This document shows, one piece after another, positions 6,583-10,070 of a stretch of DNA of 10,070 nucleotides (position 1 is the first letter of the stretch; each line of letters starts with the position of its first letter). The stretch lies in NCBI GenBank assembly GCA_021791235.1, contig JAJYXA010000288.1, positions 1-10,070 of the forward strand, given 5' to 3'. A program made the translations under genes and the position numbers. Below the pieces are notes generated by a model. That model did not search any database. It worked only from the letters and a program-made list of their open reading frames with translations, and had not been told where the DNA came from. Origin of the DNA: Pseudomonadota bacterium (lineage in GTDB: Bacteria; Pseudomonadota; Gammaproteobacteria; Burkholderiales; Thiobacillaceae).

Positions 6583-6623
6583 ACGAGACTGCCCTCCGGT
6601 TGAAAAAGACGTTTGGCGCCGGC

Positions 6624-6646
6624 CGATGGATCGATAGGATCCATCG
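6624..6646. repeat. Perfect 9-bp inverted repeat in the copA leader
   Basis: Arms CGATGGATC and GATCCATCG flank GATAG. It lies about 40 bp upstream of the copA start codon and on the copA side of the divergent region. If transcribed it would form a hairpin in the copA 5' leader; if not, it is a good candidate operator for a second regulator. It does not resemble the CopR-type dyad. Confidence 0.7.
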
Positions 6647-6740
6647 TACCCGTTCCGGGAGCCTTGCTCATCCCTGGTCCACGCCTTCCGGCCATGTGAG
6701 TATCCTGCGGGTGCGCGCCCAACACGAACCTGTCGCGTGG

Positions 6741-6756
6741 ATTACAAATCTGTAAT
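6741..6756. promoter_or_regulatory. Predicted CopR/CusR-type operator in the copA-copR divergent region
   Basis: The sequence ATTACAAATCTGTAAT is a near-perfect dyad (7 of 8 positions in each half) centred between the divergent copA and copR genes. It resembles the CATTACAAA-x-TTGTAATG type of site known for CusR/HprR response regulators. It lies 59 bp upstream of the copR start and 158 bp upstream of the copA start. TGTAAT inside it reads like a -10 hexamer on both strands, with a poor TTGGAG at 16-bp spacing as the only -35 candidate toward copA, so I cannot fix the transcription starts. A single site serving both promoters is the simplest reading. Confidence 0.75.
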
Positions 6757-6815
6757 GCGCGCCTCCAATTGCGCGAGCTGTGGCAGGATGGTTCACCCGA
6801 CCTGACCCACCGCAC

Positions 6816-7508
6816 ATGAAAATCCTGATCGTCGAAGACGAGCCCAAGACGGGCGATTACCTGAAGCAGGGCCTCAGCGAGGCCGGTTTCGTCACGGATC
6901 TGGCCCGCGAGGGCTGGGAAGGGCTGGAACTCGCCAAAGCGGGGCATTACGACCTGATGATCCTGGACGTGATGCTGCCCGGCATCAATGGCTGGCAGGT
7001 GCTCGAAGGCGTGCGCCGGGCGGGAATCGAAATGCCGGTGCTGTTCCTGACCGCACGCGACCGGGTGGAGGACCGGGTCAAGGGGCTGGAGCTGGGGGCC
7101 GACGATTATCTGGTGAAGCCCTTCGCCTTTGCCGAACTGCTGGCGCGGGTGCGCAGCCTGGTGCGCCGCGGACATGCCGGCCTGGAATCCACTGTCCTCA
7201 AGGCGGCGGACCTGGAGCTGGACCTGCTGCGGCGACGCGCCGCACGGGCGAGGCGCAAGATCGAGTTGACCGCCAAGGAATTCGCCCTGCTGGAGCTGTT
7301 TCTGCGCAGGCAGGGCGAAGTGCTGCCGCGCAGCCTGATCGCCTCCCAGGTCTGGGACATGAATTTCGATTCCGACACCAACGTCATCGATGTGGCGGTG
7401 CGCCGGCTGCGGGTCAAGATCGACGAGGGGTTCGAACTCAAGCTCATCCATACCGTGCGGGGGATGGGCTATGTGCTGGAAGCGCCCCCGGAAGAACCGG
7501 TGCCATGA
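6816..7508 (+). CDS. copR: CopR, copper response regulator (OmpR family)
   Basis: A 230-residue response regulator. The receiver domain (about 1-115) has the acidic pocket in VEDE (6-9), phosphoacceptor D51 in LDVMLPG, T79 and K101 in the KPF motif. The winged-helix DNA-binding domain (about 125-225) carries [23 protein letters not shown] and the recognition segment [16 protein letters not shown], typical of the heavy-metal subfamily (CopR/CusR/PcoR). When phosphorylated it should bind the dyad upstream and activate copA and its own operon. I start it at the ATG giving MKILIVEDE; no strong ribosome-binding site precedes it, but the earlier in-frame ATG adds 12 residues foreign to the family. 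Its stop overlaps the copS start (ATGA). Confidence 0.94.
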   Translation: MKILIVEDEPKTGDYLKQGLSEAGFVTDLAREGWEGLELAKAGHYDLMILDVMLPGINGWQVLEGVRRAGIEMPVLFLTARDRVEDRVKGLELGADDYLVKPFAFAELLARVRSLVRRGHAGLESTVLKAADLELDLLRRRAARARRKIELTAKEFALLELFLRRQGEVLPRSLIASQVWDMNFDSDTNVIDVAVRRLRVKIDEGFELKLIHTVRGMGYVLEAPPEEPVP

Positions 7509-8899
7509 ACCCCCTGTCGCTGACCGGCCGGATCAGTCTGCTCTTCGCCGTAGCCGCTTCGCTGGTCCTGCTTGTAACGGGCTATATCCTGACGCAAGTG
7601 GTGGAGGCACATTTTGAGGAGCAGGATCGGTTCGAGCTCAATGGCAAGCTGGAACTCATCCAGAACCTGTTCAGGCACGCCTCAAGCGACAAGGAGCTGG
7701 ACCAGCTGCCCCAGCAGCTGGACGACGCCCTCGTGGGGCATCATGGGCTCGCCGTCGCCGTGACGGATGCGACGGGGAATATCTGGTTCGCCACGTCGGG
7801 CGCGGATTTCCCGCGCGCGCTGCTGCAAGTCTGCCAGGCCCGGCCGGCAGCATGTACGTATGGGACCTTGCATCGCTGGAAGCAAAACGGCGTGAGCCAC
7901 CGGGGCGTGGCCGTGTCGATCACCGCAGGCAGTGGCAGGCCATATACCGTGGCCGTGGCGCAGGACATCGAACACCACGAGCTTTTCATGGACAGGTTCC
8001 GCTCGGTGCTGGGAGTCGCCATCGCCCTGGCCGCCCTGGCCACGGCCGGTCTGGGCTGGATCGTTACCCGCTGGGGGCTCTCGCCCTTGCGCCAGGTCAC
8101 CGCCACGGTGGCCGGCATTTCCGCCGAGCGCCTGGGGGCGCGCCTTCCGGCCTTGGGCCAACCGGCCGAGCTCATGCCTCTCGCAGCCGCCTTCAATGCC
8201 ATGCTGGCCCGCCTGGATGATTCCTTCAGGCGGCTTTCCGAGTTTTCCTCGAACATCGCGCACGAGCTGCGCACCCCGATCTCCAACCTGATGACCCAGA
8301 CCCAGGTGGCGCTTTCCAGCGCGCGCGGCAAGGACGAATACAAGGAAGTCCTGTACTCCAGCCTGGAGGAATACGAACGCATGGCCCAGATGGTCGGCGA
8401 CATGCTCTATCTTGCCAAGGCCGACAACGGGCTTCTCAAACCGGGCCTGGAAAGCGTCAACCTGGGCAATGAAACGAAAGACTTGTTCGATTACTTTGAG
8501 GCCTGGGCGGAGGAGCGCGGCGTTTCGCTGACCCTGACGGGATCGGCCGCCGTGCCCGGCGACCGGCTGATGCTGCGGCGCGCGCTCAGCAACCTCGTAT
8601 CGAACGCCATTCGGCATACTCCCCATGGACAGAGCGTGCGCGTATCGCTGGCAACGCACGGCGGCCAGGCCCTCGTTACCGTCGAGAACCCGGGCCCCGA
8701 AATCCCGGCCGAGCACCTCCCCAGACTGTTCGACCGCTTCTACCGGATCGACCCCTCGCGTCAGCGCAAAGGCGATGGCGCCGGGCTGGGACTCGCCATC
8801 GTCAAGTCCATCGTTGACGCGCATGGTGGTTCAATCAAAGTGGTGTCCGCCAATCAAACGACACGATTCCAACTCGCCTTGCCTGCGTTGGCGGAATGA
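7505..8899 (+). CDS. copS: CopS, heavy-metal sensor histidine kinase
   Basis: A 464-residue inner-membrane sensor kinase of the CusS/CopS/PcoS type. Membrane segments at about 11-33 and 167-188 enclose a periplasmic sensor of roughly 130 residues with two Cys (C110, C117) and several His (H79, H80, H123, H132, H157, H158) that may bind copper. Then come a HAMP linker (about 190-243), the phosphoacceptor H253 in [10 protein letters not shown], the N box at [11 protein letters not shown] (N367), and ATP-binding glycine boxes at VENPGPEIP and [19 protein letters not shown]. It should phosphorylate CopR. The start overlaps the copR stop by four bases, implying coupled translation. Length is normal for the family. 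Downstream there is no close partner gene. Confidence 0.94.
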   Translation: MNPLSLTGRISLLFAVAASLVLLVTGYILTQVVEAHFEEQDRFELNGKLELIQNLFRHASSDKELDQLPQQLDDALVGHHGLAVAVTDATGNIWFATSGADFPRALLQVCQARPAACTYGTLHRWKQNGVSHRGVAVSITAGSGRPYTVAVAQDIEHHELFMDRFRSVLGVAIALAALATAGLGWIVTRWGLSPLRQVTATVAGISAERLGARLPALGQPAELMPLAAAFNAMLARLDDSFRRLSEFSSNIAHELRTPISNLMTQTQVALSSARGKDEYKEVLYSSLEEYERMAQMVGDMLYLAKADNGLLKPGLESVNLGNETKDLFDYFEAWAEERGVSLTLTGSAAVPGDRLMLRRALSNLVSNAIRHTPHGQSVRVSLATHGGQALVTVENPGPEIPAEHLPRLFDRFYRIDPSRQRKGDGAGLGLAIVKSIVDAHGGSIKVVSANQTTRFQLALPALAE

Positions 8900-8979
8900 T
8901 GTTCATCCCCCTGTCTGCCGATCGTGGACCATCCCGGGTTCAGCAGGCATCCCGTGCCCATGAGGTTGTGCGTCCGTCT

Positions 8980-8994
8980 GGCCGGAAACCGGCC
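8980..8994. repeat. Perfect short hairpin GGCCGG-AAA-CCGGCC
   Basis: Six G-C pairs close a three-base AAA loop, 80 bp downstream of the copS stop. No T-run follows, so it is not a standard intrinsic terminator, but it could protect the 3' end of the copRS mRNA. Confidence 0.55.
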
Positions 8995-9070
8995 GTTCAT
9001 GTCGCGCATTCCGGCTGTCCGATCCGGGTTTTTTCTGTTGAAAAACCGTTGTGAGGCCGTCCCTGCGGGA

Positions 9071-9116
9071 CATATCTTTGTGCCTTTGTGGTTCAAATGC
9101 GGTTTTTAAGTTCAAC
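9071..9116 (-). repeat. Dispersed intergenic repeat, copy 2 (inverted relative to copy 1)
   Basis: On the minus strand this reads AAAACCGCATTTGAACCACA followed by AAGGCACAAAG, matching copy 1 at 1425-1470 with an identical 20-bp core. This copy has A at several positions where copy 1 has G (AAGGCACAAAG against GAGGCACAGAG). It lies downstream of copS, while copy 1 lies downstream of the SHOCT gene, so the pair brackets the copper genes in inverted orientation. Confidence 0.75.
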
Positions 9117-9249
9117 GATCGTCAATCGGTCGATGTTTGATGATCCCCAAGCTCTGCGGGAAATGACCTTCAAGGAATTTTTCAACGAAACAGATCGAAA
9201 CCAGCCACACCAAACCGCGTTTGATCGAGTGCCGGCGATTAACCTTCTT

Positions 9250-9289
9250 CCAGCGCACAGGTGCGCGATCTGTGCCGCTGGGCGCTTTT
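9250..9289 (+). terminator. Terminator-like hairpin in the copS-hydrolase gap
   Basis: CCAGCGCACAG pairs with CTGTGCCGCTGG (11 pairs with one bulged base) around a nine-base loop, and GCGCTTTTC follows. The orientation suits plus-strand transcription. An alternative, mutually exclusive fold exists: GCGCAC-AG-GTGCGC at 9253-9266. It lies 350 bp beyond copS, so it may end a long copRS message or an unrecognised small RNA. Confidence 0.5.
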
Positions 9290-9297
9290 CTGCGCCG

Positions 9298-9318
9298 CCC
9301 GCAGGCGGGTTTCGTTTT
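9298..9318 (+). terminator. Second weak terminator-like hairpin
   Basis: CCCGCAGGCGGG can form a 4-5 bp stem with a CAGG or shorter loop, followed by TTTCGTTTT. It directly follows the stronger hairpin, giving a tandem arrangement. The stem is short, so this is a weak call alone. Confidence 0.35.
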
Positions 9319-9419
9319 GCCGGCTGACCTTGGTGGCGGGCGGGCAGGTGGGGGCTGCAAGTGTACCGCCGTGCCCGCGGCGCACCCGGCACGGGCGCAT
9401 GGCCGCTGTCCGAGCGCGG

Positions 9420-9449
9420 TTGTTATTGCCTGCGGGGGCGCGGTATGCT
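9420..9449 (+). promoter_or_regulatory. Candidate sigma-70 promoter of the hydrolase gene
   Basis: TTGTTA (4 of 6 to the -35 consensus) and TATGCT (4 of 6 to the -10 consensus) are 18 bp apart and end 27 bp before the hydrolase start codon. The match is moderate, but it is the best pair in this gap. Confidence 0.4.
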
Positions 9450-9476
9450 TTCAGGCCCATCAACCCGGAGACGCCC

Positions 9477-10070
9477 ATGAAAACCGCACTTGCGCTGTCA
9501 TTGTTGTTTTTCACCTCTTCCGCCCTGGCCGCCGTGGTCGGCAAGGATGTCGGCTACAAGGCGGGCGACACCGTCATGAAGGGGTATCTGGCGTACGACG
9601 ATGCCGTGAAGGGCAAGCGTGCCGGGGTGCTGGTGGTGCCGGAATGGTGGGGGGCGAACGATTACGCACGCAAGCGCGCGCGCATGCTGGCAAACGAAGG
9701 CTATGTGGCGCTGGTGGTCGACATGTACGGCAACGGCCAGGTGGCCGACAACCCGCAGGATGCCGGCGCGCTGGCGGGCAGCGTGAACAGGAACCCGCCG
9801 CTGGCCTATGCGCGCTTCGACGCCGCGCGCACGTTTCTCGACAGGCGGCCCAATGTGAAGAAGGGCGAAATCGCCGCACTGGGCTATTGCTTCGGCGGCG
9901 GCGTGGTGCTCAACATGGCGCGCGCCGGCATGCCGCTGAAAGCCGTGGTCAGCTACCACGGCGTGCTGGCGACCGACATGGCGGTGAAGCCGGGCGGCAT
10001 CAGGGCGAAGCTGCGCGTCTTCCACGGCGAGGCCGACTCCATCGTGCCGCCCGAGCAGGTCGAGGCGTTC
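9477..10070 (+). CDS. Exported dienelactone hydrolase family protein (3' end outside window)
   Basis: The 198 visible residues begin with a signal peptide (about 1-18, ALA before AVVGKD) followed by an alpha/beta-hydrolase fold of the dienelactone hydrolase family. Visible hallmarks are VVPEWWG with E56, the nucleophile elbow GYCFGG with C138 (Cys rather than Ser, as in true dienelactone hydrolase), and D187 in FHGEADSIVP. The catalytic His should lie just past the window edge. Substrate is unknown; family members include hydrolases acting on cyclic esters and many uncharacterised proteins. The signal peptide puts it in the periplasm, unlike the cytoplasmic catabolic enzyme. CCGGAG six bases before the ATG supports the start. 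It appears unrelated to the copper genes and has its own candidate promoter. Confidence 0.9.
   Translation, partial: MKTALALSLLFFTSSALAAVVGKDVGYKAGDTVMKGYLAYDDAVKGKRAGVLVVPEWWGANDYARKRARMLANEGYVALVVDMYGNGQVADNPQDAGALAGSVNRNPPLAYARFDAARTFLDRRPNVKKGEIAALGYCFGGGVVLNMARAGMPLKAVVSYHGVLATDMAVKPGGIRAKLRVFHGEADSIVPPEQVEAF

Larger units (their letters stand above)
8900..9476. other. Noncoding stretch downstream of copS with repeat and hairpins
   Basis: About 580 bp with no recognisable gene. From left to right it holds a perfect GGCCGG-AAA-CCGGCC hairpin (8980-8994), an inverted repeat GGTTTTT/AAAAACC (9027-9047), the second copy of the dispersed repeat, a segment of visibly lower G+C (about 9111-9240), two terminator-like hairpins and a candidate promoter for the hydrolase gene. 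A weak CCGG stem followed by six Ts at 9011-9034 could end the copRS transcript. A 79-codon open frame from 9088 resembles no family I know. Confidence 0.65.

Noticed and set aside
5104..6603. Long plus-strand open frame (about 499 codons) antisense to copA
   Set aside because: It mirrors the copA codon pattern, has no recognisable domain or signal, and is rich in His/Val/Arg as antisense frames of GC-rich genes are.
8903..9115. Short minus-strand frame downstream of copS, starting MNLKTAFEPQRH
   Set aside because: Its start lies in the second repeat copy and the rest lacks any domain, so it is treated as spurious.
1425..9116. Transposon bounded by terminal inverted repeats
   Set aside because: No transposase or integrase lies between or beside the repeats, no flanking target duplication was seen, and the repeat type is known to me as a dispersed intergenic element.

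Overview
The window is GC-rich, densely coding proteobacterial DNA. Gene content (PcoA/CopA-type multicopper oxidase, CopB, CopG, CopI-like cupredoxin, CusF-like protein, CopRS, DUF302, AF1514) and protein style suggest a betaproteobacterium of the Thiobacillus/Sulfuricella/Gallionella kind. That placement is inference from style, not a database match. No transposase, integrase, tRNA, rRNA or CRISPR array was found.

Left edge, minus strand (1-1145): a tight three-gene operon read right to left. It encodes an exported DUF302 protein, a small AF1514-family protein, and a protein starting with two YHS metal-binding domains that runs off the edge, plausibly the N-terminus of a P1B-type metal ATPase. 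An intergenic stretch (1146-1583) follows, with a dispersed-repeat copy and a possible terminator for the next operon.

Centre, minus strand (1584-6582): the main periplasmic copper-resistance operon, read right to left: copA (Tat-exported multicopper oxidase), copB (outer-membrane protein), a CopI-like cupredoxin, copG (DUF411, CxCC), a CusF-like copper chaperone, a very methionine-rich exported protein and a SHOCT-domain membrane protein. No copC or copD is present in the window.

Right of copA, plus strand (6816-8899): divergent copR and copS, overlapping by ATGA, encode a copper-type two-component system. The 233-bp divergent region holds a near-perfect dyad ATTACAAATCTGTAAT, the expected CopR/CusR-type operator, and a separate perfect 9-bp inverted repeat in the copA leader. 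The likely circuit is that CopS senses periplasmic copper, CopR binds the dyad, and the copA operon and copRS are induced. The oxidase and small periplasmic proteins then bind and oxidise copper while CopB works at the outer membrane.

Right edge: a noncoding stretch (8900-9476) carries the second, inverted copy of the dispersed repeat and two terminator-like hairpins. An exported dienelactone-hydrolase-family protein follows on the plus strand and is cut by the window end. The two repeat copies lie in opposite orientation and enclose exactly the nine genes from the SHOCT gene to copS.
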